DNA from: Rhabditoides inermis
Taxonomy: Eukaryota > Nematoda > Chromadorea > Rhabditida > Rhabditidae
DNA: 64,000 nt
Direction: 5' to 3'
Assembly (NCBI GenBank): GCA_963966185.1
Contig: CAWZYM010000204.1
Span: forward strand, 62,001-126,000
Positions 1 through 9,581 of the stretch are shown here, piece by piece. Both the position numbers and the translations under genes were made by a program. A model generated the notes under the pieces. That model was not told the DNA's origin. It saw only the letters and a list, made by a program, of their open reading frames with translations, and did no database searches. Numbering within the stretch: position 1 is the stretch's first letter; every line of letters begins with the position of its first letter.

Positions 1-414
1 CCGACCCCTGAACAATGCTGTGCGGCGGAGGACACTAACCGGACTGGTACTCGATTTTGCTACTCTCTACATCTACGGCATTGAGACTGGAGAGGAATCC
101 TCGAAGACGATGAAACTCTCGGAGACGTCTCTTCGCGATCGATCGTTGAAGCCCGGATCTTCCGCCGCCGAGATCGAAACTTCCCCAGAAGCCGCAAGCA
201 GGGGATGACAAGCACCACCAACAGCACGCACGCATCCACGGGACTACCGAAATCCGTGTTATTGGGACTCGCAGTAGGCGTTGCATTACTGTATTTTACC
301 GTAACCTTGCCGTAATTTACATAATTGTAATGTGCTATTTGATTCGAGATAAATATTCTGATTCTGATTCTGATACCACTCTAAGTTTCGTGTATGAAGT
401 AAGACCGGTCTCCG
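1..414 (+). repeat. 3' end of a dispersed retroelement with ATTCTG tail
   Basis: No gene is recognisable here. The stretch ends at about 334-378 in a block reading TTCGAGATAAATATTCTG followed by ATTCTG repeats. The same block occurs in reverse orientation at about 17160-17205, inside a Flamingo intron. A short tandem tail is typical of non-LTR element 3' ends, so this is probably such an end lying just before the duplicated Flamingo tail exons. The boundary with the intron sequence shared with 21890-21902 is at about 410. Confidence 0.45.
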
Positions 415-420
415 TTGCAG

Positions 421-828
421 TCTTCGTCGCCGGCGACTCTGTGGCTGGACGACGACCATCCGGAGAAGCATGGGGCGCTGGACACGAGTGGAGACGGCTG
501 TCACAGTCCATTCCTCGACGGTCAGTTAAACGGGCTACACCCAATGAGACTGGCATATTCAATATTCAATGTGAACATAGAACTCGTGCTTTTTGAAAAC
601 ATCTTAGTGTTCACACATTCACGTCAGAAAACATGTCGCTTTCGCACTGTCCGTGCCACTTTGTCGTTTGCAGACGACTTCTCGGATCGCGGCGCGCCAG
701 CCTCGCATTGGATGCCGGATATCATCCCTTCTGATCCCTATGCCACCAGCACACCCCGCGCCACTCCCAGACTCGAAGGACAGAGGATGACAGACACGCA
801 CAGGGGCAGCGGTGCGTCCCTCCCCCTC

Positions 829-875
<47 letters not shown>

Positions 876-1334
876 CCTCTCTCTCCTTCCTCCCCCTCTC
901 TCTATCTCTCTCTCCTCCCTCCGCCCTCTCTATCTCTCTCTCTCCTCCCTCCCCCTCTCTCCTCTCCTCTCTCACTCTTTCTCTCTCTCTCCCCTCCCCC
1001 TCCCCCTCTTCCTCTCCCCCCACTCTCTTTCACCATTCCCTGTTCAGGCGGATCCGGCGAGCTCTACTCGGCGATCCATCGCACGCCGGTCGCCGCGGCT
1101 GGCCCGACGATCCTGTCTCCCGCCGCGAAGATCCTGCAGGAGGGCGGCGGCCACGTGTACGGTAACATTGGCACGCTGCCCAAGTTCACGTCGACGGCGG
1201 ACCAGCAGGAGGACGCCTACTATACATACACGGCGTCGCGGCGAGCACATTCAACCGCACCTAGAACAAGCACACTTCACTTACTTAGTAGTATTGTAGC
1301 AGTAACCAATCACTCTCTTCCTAACTATTCTTAA
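421..1334 (+). pseudogene. Extra copy of Flamingo/CELSR cytoplasmic tail, 3' frameshifted
   Basis: Three exons (421-520, 674-811, 1048-1334) repeat the last three exons of the adhesion GPCR that ends at 22776, with the same splice phases (0, 1, 1). The conserved peptide contains [33 protein letters not shown] and [14 protein letters not shown]. Near the end this copy lacks the 10 bases present at about 22746-22755. Reading therefore leaves the SSTFNRT ending and continues in another frame to a stop at 1332-1334. The intron before the first exon does not match the other copy upstream of about 410, so this is a truncated tail. A complete gene could lie upstream of the window, in which case this would be its real end with an altered C-terminus. 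Confidence 0.75.
831..1041 (+). repeat. CT-rich polypyrimidine intron tract
   Basis: Almost pure C/T sequence fills the intron between the last two tail exons. It gives spurious open frames rich in Ser/Leu (+) and Arg/Glu (-). The same intron in the second copy (22340-22549) is also a CT tract, of different length. Confidence 0.9.
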
Positions 1335-1760
1335 TAGCACAGAGAGCGCCGCCCAATTCCAAGCTAGTCTCGTTTCCTTCGTCCACTTTTGCCCCCTTAT
1401 GTGATTGCTAGTCCCATCGATTTCATCGCCCGATCTCAATGTGCATCTCTCTCTTCTGCCGCTGATTTTCCAACTCCGCTCAACGTGTACTCTTTTTGTG
1501 TGTCAAATGGAGTTTTGTGTGAATAAACATGTTTTAATTGTTGTAATGATGAATCACAAAAGGAAATCAATACAATGCCAACAAACACCTACAGTGATTG
1601 TAAGTCAGCCACAAATAGTGAACACAAATATTTTGTGTGATTGAAAAGAGGGCAATACAGCGATCGAACAGCGAGAGAGTATGCATGTGCAGTCTAAATA
1701 GCGCGAGAATATCTCAAGAATGGAAGTGAGTTGTGTCCCGGTACCGATGGAGAGGCACGT
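1335..1760. other. Convergent 3' intergenic region with AATAAA
   Basis: This is the 427 bases between the stop of the Flamingo tail copy and the stop of the BTB-Kelch gene, which face each other. AATAAA at 1522-1527, followed by a T-rich stretch, is the likely + strand poly(A) signal. It is conserved at 23039-23044 in the second copy. No other gene is seen. Confidence 0.55.
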
Positions 1761-4700
1761 TTAGTACGGCGGATCGATCCACAGTGCCTCTACGACCTTC
1801 TCCCTTCCGCCGCCGCCGAGTGTGTAGATCACCTTAATAGTCTTGAAGTTAAAAACGTTATCGATAATGTTATAAGTTATAACACATCTAGTTTGAACAA
1901 ACTCTGAAAGGGAAGGGTTTCTAGATCGCTGAATTGTGTCAATGTACATACTTTACAGACAGCGTACATACTTTGTCGGTTGCCAGGAGGCCTATGCTGT
2001 CTCCCGCATGCCCCAGGTCTGCCAGACTCGTCCACTCGCCGCCAATCGACATCTGTAACCGCAGATTCAGCAAAACGAATTTTTACAATACAGTTATTAA
2101 ATGCTTATCGTTTAATATTCTCATTATGATTCATCGACACAATCTGTTCGGGCAGTCGCCTACACTGGAGATGGTCAAGTGTACTCACATGAACAGACTT
2201 GTTGTTCCCGTATCCTCCGGCGATGAGCAGCCGACCCGCGTGCGATGCGATACTCACAAACGAGACATACTTAAAGTAGACACTTATAGTAGACCCTACT
2301 GTCACACAATGAACGATCGTCAGAGTGTGAGCACGACTCGCAACACATCCGCAAGTCTCACGCACATCATTGGTCGGCAGCGTGGGTCCGGTAGTCCACC
2401 GATTGCCGCGCACGTCGAATATATCGACCGGTTTGTGCTTGCAGTGTCGCTGGACGACCGCCATATCTCCGTTGAACTCGCACGCGGAAACGCTCCCGTA
2501 GCAGTTGACGAGATCGGGGAGGTTCTGCTTGTTTCCTGCAAGTTTGTGATATCCACGAATACATCTCATTTTGCGTACCGTCTCGAATGTCAAATCGGAA
2601 CGCAGTGCGCAGATATCGATATGGCGACCGGCCACCGAACACGTAGATTGTGTTTTCGTGGGAAACCGCCGCGTGTTCTCGACTAAACATTGGTCATAGT
2701 TCACACACACCGAAGGAAATGTATTCAGAATGTTTGATTTACTAACATTCTGAATACATTTCCTACATGCGTGCTATTTTAATGATTTTTCTTCATTATT
2801 ATTTTTATCACGTGTTATTAATCAACCGTATACAGTATTATTAAGATAGAATACTCATAAACATACCTGTTATAGCTGACGCCGCCATTCGACCACTTGT
2901 CGGTGACGGGGTCGTAGCAAATCGAGGAGGGTCTACGAATACATGTGTGTACTATTGATATCTTCCAGTTACCCATACTCTTCATATCCTCCTATCACGT
3001 ACAGCTTTCCGCCAGCCGCGCACATTGCACTGTCCTCTCGCCGGGATCCCATCGCCGCAATCAGCTTGCACTCACCTGTGTAATGTATTACCTAGTTCGA
3101 AAACAGTGCTGTAACACTAATTGTCTGAATCTCTGGTTTCGCACGCTTGTGCAGTAAACTTACTTGTCTTTCTTTGATCTATCACACAGCGCGCGACATA
3201 TCGTAATAATGAAAGCTATTTTGTTGAGATATTAATACTCATAAAACATAATGTGTAGTTTTTACAATTTACAACATTAAAAGTGGTTGTACCAGTGAAC
3301 GGATTGAGCACTTCAGCGGTCTCTGCATATTCGAAGCAGCCGCCCACGCTGTAGAGAAGACCGTCCAGCTCGGCACAATAGGCTCTGATATGAAACAGTC
3401 AGTGACATCTGTGATTGTGACTGCCCACAAACCTGTCATGCAGCAGGTCGCAGAGTCGCGTCCACTTCTTCTTGTCGAGCTTCCACGCGAGAGGCGGCAT
3501 GCCGCGCAGCACAGGCTGCGTGTACTTGAGAGACTCGCGGAGAAGCGTCTGCAAACAGACGACTCCCACACAATTCGACTATCCCTTGTCGGAAACTCGG
3601 TCAGGCTACTCTGACCACCGACTTTGAACTACTTTTCAAAGCGCCTTCGAGTGCAATGGGATCGAGACTGACCGCAGTGCTACACACATGAACATAACAG
3701 ATCCATATGAACAGATCATAGTTCTACCTCGCTTGCGACTCGAATACGGTGCTCTCACCGTCTGTCTCTCTTGTTTTAGCTGACCCTTTGTCGTTCTCTA
3801 TTGTAGTACACACGTACACGTACTCACATGCATGGCGGCGACGAGCATCTCATTGCACTGTTCGTCTTGTCGGACGAGCGTCTCGTGGTAGACTGTGTCG
3901 AGGAGGCACGAGCGCCCGACACCCGTGAGACGAACGTGCGACAGCAGCCTGGGATGGCAAGTGGAACATGGATATGTCATTACTCCTTACATATTTACTT
4001 GTTCAAATACCACGTGGGTGTTTCGTGGTAAGTTGCATTAATATATTAATATGCTCGCAGTTTGGGCTAGTAAGCAAGGTCGGTTACTTTCGTAAGAGTA
4101 TTTGAACAAACGCGTACTGTGCCAGGTGCTTCTTGCGCTCTCCCTTGTTCTCGTCGTCGTTGTGTCCGCGCACCCACGTCATCACAGCCACGAACAGCGC
4201 CGTCTCGGAGCAGTTGATGCCCATGTCTGTGTGCGAAGTGGGAATGAGGGACGTTGGTAATGGACACATGTCAAATGCGAAACCACGCGTAGAATTGTAG
4301 TTTTGTTATTGATAGACAAATTGAATTTCTTAATAACCGGTCTACGACATCACAATTAATGGAGTATGTTAAATAATTGGTGAAAAAGTTAGATTCAAAA
4401 ATGCTCTGTCGACTCCGTTTCCCTAGATGTAGCGTTTGATGTTGTGAATCATAGAAGACTTCTTAAAATAATAGAATCACGGAATTTGGAGAAAACTATA
4501 TAGATGGCTGCCAAAATAGTTATCTGGATCATCACAGATCTTTTGCCGTGAGCACTAAGTGGATAGAGCGTTCGTCTCTCAATCTCAAGCTCGCCAACCC
4601 AACTCCCTGTCTGCTGACGTCGTCGTTATCTAAGAACCCTATCTTGTTCTTGACTATGAAGACCCCGGATTCAACCGGCTAAACAAAAACAACAACAATT

Positions 4701-5878
4701 CTAAGGTCTGCGATTCAAACGGCCAAACGATGAGCCGGCCGCCGAATCAATCTGGGGATCAACTCTTTTCTTGTCTCGCGCGTTTGATCTCTCTCGCCTA
4801 CTGATGAGTTTCGCGCATTGGTCCTGGTTGATTGTATATCTAACTGTCAGACGAGGACTGTATGATCCATCGCAAACATACCTTGCACTAGCCGCGAGAA
4901 GTCTTCGTGCGAGAGACTCGGAAGATCCTCCGAGGCAACGAGGGCTCTATTCAAATCACAGCTTGTAAACGAATCTGATTGAAGCACTTACCCGAAATAT
5001 TCTCGAATGAACTGCCACGAAAGTGCTTTGATCTCCTCGCAGTCATATAGCTTAGAGAAGTTCCACATTTCGATGCAGTTGAAACGCGTCACGTACTTGA
5101 CATTGATCAGGTACCTGTAAACACTCGATGACTTATATGCATCACTATACGAGTGACTTCTCGCAGGCGGACTTGAGTGACGTCAGTTGGAGGTACGCAG
5201 CCTCTGGCAGTAGAAGAGGCACGGTTGTGCTGTCTGAACAAGGTTACATCGAGAATGGAGAGTCGGGAATCACTTGAAGTTGCGGTCAGTCTCTTCAAAA
5301 CACTCCCGAATGCTCTCGAAACACTTCAGAATTACGTTCGGCTCACGGCTACTTGGAGAATTCTTACTCTCAACATCTCAACTCACTGATGACTATGCGT
5401 CCGGTATAGATGTACTTGACGAGTCTTTTGAGCGTCGTGTAGTCAGTGTCCTACAACACTCGGCATTACAATCCGGTCAGATGATGTGTCCACCATGTCG
5501 ACGACGTTCTCGCGCGCCTCCCGCATTCCAGCCGCAAATATCTCTTTAAAGTGCGGCGACGCAGCCAACAAAACCAGCTTGTGCACTTGGAACTGAACAA
5601 TGTGACGATTGCAAGATGAACAAGCGTTAAAAGTTCTCAATTTACCCTGTATTTTTCGTCGTCACTCGTTTTGTGCTCCCTCGATGTGAGCACAACATCG
5701 CACAGTTCACCGGATCTGTAGGAACAACAGTTAACAATCATCGGAAGGAACGTAGAATGGCAGGAATGGGGTAAGGCTCACAGACCTTGCCAGAGTTTGC
5801 TTACTTTCTCATATCATTGAAGCGAGCCAATGTCTCGGGCACAGGGGTATGTAGCACTCCATCACTCGAGCTCGCCAT
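1761..5878 (-). CDS. BTB-Kelch (KLHL-type) protein, 17 exons, intact
   Basis: I built 17 exons whose phases all agree and sum to 1797 nt (598 codons plus stop), the usual KLHL length: 5805-5878, 5646-5715, 5494-5592, 5387-5450, 5158-5203, 4992-5114, 4882-4961, 4088-4226, 3828-3948, 3433-3548, 3293-3384, 2973-3075, 2867-2932, 2579-2682, 2189-2535, 1972-2052, 1761-1832. The start MASSSDGVLHTP is the first ATG before the BTB. The BTB fold shows SGELCDVVLTS, FQVHKLVLLAASPHF and LKRLVKYIYTG. The BACK domain follows (YLINVKYVTRFNCIEMWNF to CSETALFVAVMTWVRG). Kelch blades carry the GG motif: LLYSVGGC, KLYVIGGY, TIYVFGG, LLIAGGY, VIYTLGGG. Such proteins usually are substrate adaptors of Cullin-3 ubiquitin ligases in the cytoplasm; the substrate is unknown. 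The 655-nt intron between exons 7 and 8 holds LINE and tRNA-like debris. Confidence 0.88.
2715..2763. repeat. Perfect 20-bp inverted repeat in Kelch intron
   Basis: GGAAATGTATTCAGAATGTT (2715-2734) is followed after 9 bases by its exact reverse complement (2744-2763). In the other gene copy the right arm is present (about 24478-24497) but the left arm is replaced, so the hairpin is specific to this copy. Confidence 0.8.
4409..4503 (+). mobile_element. Reverse transcriptase fragment, motif A region
   Basis: One frame reads DSVSLDVAFDVVNHRRLLKI, which fits the catalytic motif A region of a non-LTR reverse transcriptase (consensus LDLSKAFDTVNH). A stop follows at about 4501. It lies in the intron between Kelch exons 8 and 7, on the opposite strand to that gene. 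It is only a remnant. Confidence 0.65.
4545..4720 (+). repeat. tRNA-derived SINE-like repeat
   Basis: An A-box-like block (TAAGTGGATAGAGCG, about 4554-4568) is followed later by CCCCGGATTCAACCGGC (about 4663-4679) and an AACAAAAACAACAAC tail. The spacing is too wide and the stems too poor for a working tRNA gene, so a tRNA-derived SINE is more likely. Family unknown. Confidence 0.4.
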
Positions 5879-6005
5879 CTCCTGATCACTCGTCACAATT
5901 AAATGATCATTTGATTTTGTTCTCTGATTGTGAATTCAGAACATTCATAAAATCGGAAGCGGATTCGGAAACGATTATCATGTGAGTCACGACACGGACA
6001 ACACG
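5879..6005. other. Upstream region of BTB-Kelch gene
   Basis: These bases precede the Kelch start codon. They are AT-rich with no recognisable promoter element. The next sequence outward is a TTAA-flanked foldback element. Confidence 0.3.
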
Positions 6006-6290
6006 TTAAAGGTAGTGTACCCTCTGGTTTTCGAAGTTGAGTTAGCACGGAATGTGAAATTAGACCAAAAATGTTGCCATATGACGGAAATGCCGAAAAG
6101 TTGGAGAAACCATTACCCATCGTGCACGTTTGTGCACGTTTGTGCACACTTTTCTATTGAACGAGTTAGATAAACTTTGAGGCGGCTTTGAAATAACTTT
6201 TATATGAGAACGAACTTTTTTAAGACATATTTTTTACATCCTACAGCTAACTCTACTTCGAAAATCAGAGAGTACATTGCTTTAGAGGGT
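6006..6290. mobile_element. TTAA-flanked foldback element (family 1)
   Basis: It starts TTAA then AGGTAGTGTACCCTCTGG, continues GTTTTCGAAGTTGAGTTAGC, and ends with the inverted, degraded form (GCTAACTCTACTTCGAAAAT, about 6244-6263). The ends match the clean copy at 23354-23577. TTAA targets and short length suggest a piggyBac-like non-autonomous element. The right end has drifted, so the boundary is approximate. Confidence 0.6.
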
Positions 6291-6562
6291 AACAGGAGAG
6301 AGCACACAAAAAGAAGAGAGCGCAGAGTGGCGGGAAATCGAAAATTCCCGTTCAGAGCGGTCTGCTGATCGTTTCTGATCACCGCGCGCACGTAGAACTT
6401 TCATTCAACCTGCATTTTAATAACCGTATTGTGACGCACAAATGATTTAAAATCGTCAGAAATAAGCCACTGTGTCTTTAAACAACCATTAAGATCCATT
6501 GAATCAGGCGGAGAGCGCAAAACAAAGGAAGATAAGGGGTGTGGCCTTCACTCTAATGGCGC

Positions 6563-6700
6563 TATTTTCCAATCGCGATAAAACATTTCACAACAGATGC
6601 GTTTTGCCATGTCAGCATGATAAGAAACGATAAGAAAGTGGTGCGTGGCAGCACTGTCAGTTTTCCATAATACACGTTGGCCCTCCTTCTGACATATTCA
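6563..6700. repeat. Dispersed repeat family with AATCGCGATAAAACATTTCA core
   Basis: The core and following GCATGATAAGAAACGATAAG occur at about 6563-6700, 7711-7830, 29040-29150 and 34015-34140. The type of element is not clear; the copies often end beside a poly-C or poly-G run and a tRNA-like sequence. Confidence 0.6.
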
Positions 6701-6979
6701 CTTCGCAGTAAAAAAAACCACTCGTATGCGCAATCCCTCTTTATCTCGTCTCTCCAATCATTGTAAACTTTCTCATCTTTCTCATGCGCTGCGTTGGAAG
6801 CTGGAAACTGTCCAAACTCGTAGAATGCGAGCTGGATTTGGGGGGGGGGGGGGGGGGTTGTGTGTGGGTTCTCTTTTTCGAACAAGAACCAATCTGACAC
6901 GCAACGATGAAACTCTATCATTTTAACAATAAATCTCACAATAGTTGTTATTATGATAAGAAAATGACATTTGAAAATG

Positions 6980-7053
6980 AGCGCCGCGTAGTGTAGTGGT
7001 TAGCGATGTTCGCTATACTCGGTGAGTCGGTAGTTCGATCCCCCTCCGGCGTT
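6980..7053 (+). repeat. tRNA-like sequence (SINE head or tRNA pseudogene)
   Basis: A-box-like GTAGTGTAGTGGTTAGCG and B-box-like GTAGTTCGATCCCC have normal tRNA spacing, and the anticodon arm region is plausible. The acceptor stem ends (GCGCCGC and GGCGTT) pair poorly. A poly-C run follows at once. I treat it as tRNA-derived rather than as a functional tRNA. Confidence 0.45.
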
Positions 7054-7283
7054 TGACCGTACCAAGTTGCCCCCCCCCCCCGATGTGAGCACACAAAAAG
7101 AAGAGAGCGCAGAGTGGCGGGAAATCGAAAATTCCCGTTCAGAGCGGTCTGCTGATCGTTTCTGATCACCGCGCGCACGTAGAACTTTCATTCAACCTGC
7201 ACTTTAATAACCGTGATGTGACAAACAAATGATTAAAAATCGTCAGAAATAGGCCACTGGGTCTTTAAACAACCATTAAAGGT

Positions 7284-7640
7284 TTAAAGGAATACACCAG
7301 TCTAAATTTCTCACATAAACTACGGCTGTCACGTGACAGTATATCAAAATACAACAACTTTTCATAAATAAACCATATACTAAAAATGAACTCAACATTT
7401 AGAAAACGAGCAGCGAAGTTTTCATTTCATTGTGAGAAATACCGAATCGGAAGTTGGTGTATGACCATAACTTCCGATTAGGTATTTCTCTCTACGAAAT
7501 GAAAACTTCTCGGCTCGTTCCCTACATGTTCCATTCATTTTTTGAATGTGATTTTATTGTGAAAAGATATTATTTTTTGTTATTCTTCCACGTGGCATTC
7601 TTGAATTATACACGAAATTTAGAGTGGTGTGTTCCTTTAA
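7284..7640. mobile_element. TTAA-flanked foldback element (family 2)
   Basis: The ends are inverted repeats (TTAAAGGAATACACCAGTCT against the complement of GTGGTGTGTTCCTTTAA), flanked by TTAA on both sides. The middle folds on itself around about 7448-7470. The empty target is visible at about 6486-6489, where the same flanks (AACAACCA and GATC.ATTGAATCAGG) meet at a single TTAA. The long + strand open frame at 7454-7861 crosses this palindrome and is not a gene. Confidence 0.8.
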
Positions 7641-7921
7641 GATCAATTGAATCAGGCGGAGAGCGCAAAACAAAGGAAGATAAGGGGTGGCCTTCACTCT
7701 ACTCACGCTATTTTCCAATCGCGATAAAACATTTCACAACAGATGCGTTTTGCAATGTCAGCATGATAAGAAACGATAAGAAACTGGTGCGTGGCAGCAA
7801 AGTCTTTTTTCCATATAGTGGGCTCGCAAATGAGTTCCACTCTTTTCACGAGAGAAACTAGGGTGGTCAGACAGCGATTACAACCATTTGGATGATGTTT
7901 TCAATTTGACAAAATTTTGCG

Positions 7922-7995
7922 TGAGTAGCCAAGATCGAACCCGCGAACCCCAGCTTGCTAACCGCGAGCGTTACCACTACGCCACATGCTCATGT
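7922..7995 (-). repeat. tRNA-like sequence, minus strand
   Basis: On the minus strand it reads GTGGCGTAGTGGTAACGC (A box) and GCGGGTTCGATCTTGG (B box) at tRNA spacing. It is repeated at 29260-29331. Stem pairing is imperfect, so a tRNA-derived SINE is preferred. Confidence 0.45.
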
Positions 7996-8703
7996 GATAG
8001 GATAAGTGATAAGTGGAGTAGAGACATGAACGGCAAAACAAATCTGCTGTGCATTTCGTTCAGTATACAGTATGTTCAAAATCCACGATAATGTTTTCAA
8101 CGAAAAATTCTGAGCTAAGTGCGAGCCTATTATAATACACGTTGCCCCCCCCCCCCCTTCCGCCAAATTCACTTCGCAGTAAAAAAAACCACTCGTATGT
8201 GCAATCCCTCTTCATCTCGTCTGAATTAGATACCATGATAGACGACAGTGGGGCTCCGGCTGTTCCTTTCCTCCCGCTTACATTGAGATTAGAGTTTCCA
8301 TTTTTCCATTACACAAATTCCGAGGGTATCATAATTTACAACACCCACAAACGTTTGGAACAACAACAATATTTACTCACAATTTTCCACACATTTCTCA
8401 CATGCAACAATAACAAAATAAACACGGTGGTGGGATTAGTACGATGAGTGTCAGCGTAAGTGAATATGAGAATGAGCTCAAGTGAGTGGGTGTGTGGAAG
8501 TGATCTGGAGGGGACAGAATGGAGCAGACCGGCAGACTGGCACAAACACCCTCGCTCACAGCCTCACATCTCGCTCGGACGAGCGCCCAACGACGACGGC
8601 AGGTCCTGATGACAGTCATCAATTATCATAACAATGAGGGATCGACAAAACGGAGAGAGTGAAACTCAAGTAGCCCTTTACCCTTGTAAAATACATAAAC
8701 GTC
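7996..8703. other. Intergenic sequence, no gene seen
   Basis: It contains a poly-C run at about 8145-8157 and otherwise unremarkable sequence, nearly identical to 29334-30033. I see no supported gene on either strand. Confidence 0.5.
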
Positions 8704-9230
8704 TATTCTCTTTTGAAAAGTACAAGCGTAAAGTACCTCTGTTTGGGTTTATCTCAATTCAACAAAAGCACATGCATAAAACTATTATTTCTACACTAAA
8801 CTATAAACACAAACCTGCTCTCTCAAACGATATGTAGAAACGTATACTTTATCGATAATTTATCAATAGGGGCTATATAATATACTTTTTTATTTCTTAT
8901 GAAAGCATTGTGAGAATCAATAAACAGCTATAGAACAATCGTTTAGTTTACAATGATGTTTTCATTATTTCTGAATGTATATAAGTACAAGAGCTTTTTG
9001 ATAGATGACTCTTTTGATGAACGGGTTGATAGAATGTGAGTGATAAAATGTGTGTGTGCAATAGTATTATCATCTTGGCATTTGATTGTCAATGTATTTG
9101 TGATAGTTTTGAGAGACCAGGTTTGTGTTTATAGTTTAGTGTAGAAATCATAGTTTTATGCATGTGCTTTTGTTGAATTGAGATAAACCCAAACAGAGGT
9201 ACTTTACGCTTGTACTTTTCAAAAGAGAAT
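8704..9230. mobile_element. Long foldback (MITE-like) element
   Basis: The outer ~150 bases on each side are reverse complements: ATTCTCTTTTGAAAAGTACA at 8704 matches the complement of the sequence ending at 9230. The arms include AGTACCTCTGTTTGGGTTTA and CAACAAAAGCACATGCATAA. Only an AT-rich spacer separates them and there is no transposase. The copy at 30034-30546 lacks 14 bases of the left arm. Confidence 0.75.
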
Positions 9231-9581
9231 GAATGTCCTTTTGTTGAATTTCGAAGAAATTTTTTTCAGATATAACAAACAACAACAATAACAACAACAA
9301 TACAACGCGCATGAACGACTACGCAAATCACAAACAGTCTGCACATTATCGCGCTCTCCCGCACAGCGCTCTCGCATCACGAACCAATGAGCGCGCGGGG
9401 GCGGGGTTAGTGAGCGGGTCTTTCAGCGAATCAGTGACCAGCTGCATACCTCACAGGCGTGCAGACCTAACCAGCGAACATAATTTTGGGTATTAAACTA
9501 TTGTTTCATGTTTTGTTTTTGTTTATAGTTGTTCAACGGACGATTTAGAGACAATATCATGATTAAACTCTGAAACATTTA

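Larger units (their letters stand above)
6296..7287. repeat. Local ~790-bp tandem duplication present only in first copy
   Basis: The block beginning GAGCACACAAAAAGAAGAGA at about 6300 recurs at about 7087, followed by the same 190 bases including a GATCGTTTCTGATC palindrome. The second large copy has it once, at about 28433. The extra segment holds a poly-G run (6839-6857), a tRNA-like sequence and a poly-C run (7071-7081). No gene is seen. Confidence 0.7.

Noticed and set aside
6980..7053. Functional tRNA gene
   Set aside because: Boxes are tRNA-like, but acceptor pairing is poor and the unit is embedded in dispersed repeats; called tRNA-derived instead.
7454..7861. 135-codon open frame (and its copy at 28790-29233)
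   Set aside because: It crosses the palindromic TTAA element and its flank; both copies are duplication products and the 3' end differs by a frameshift.
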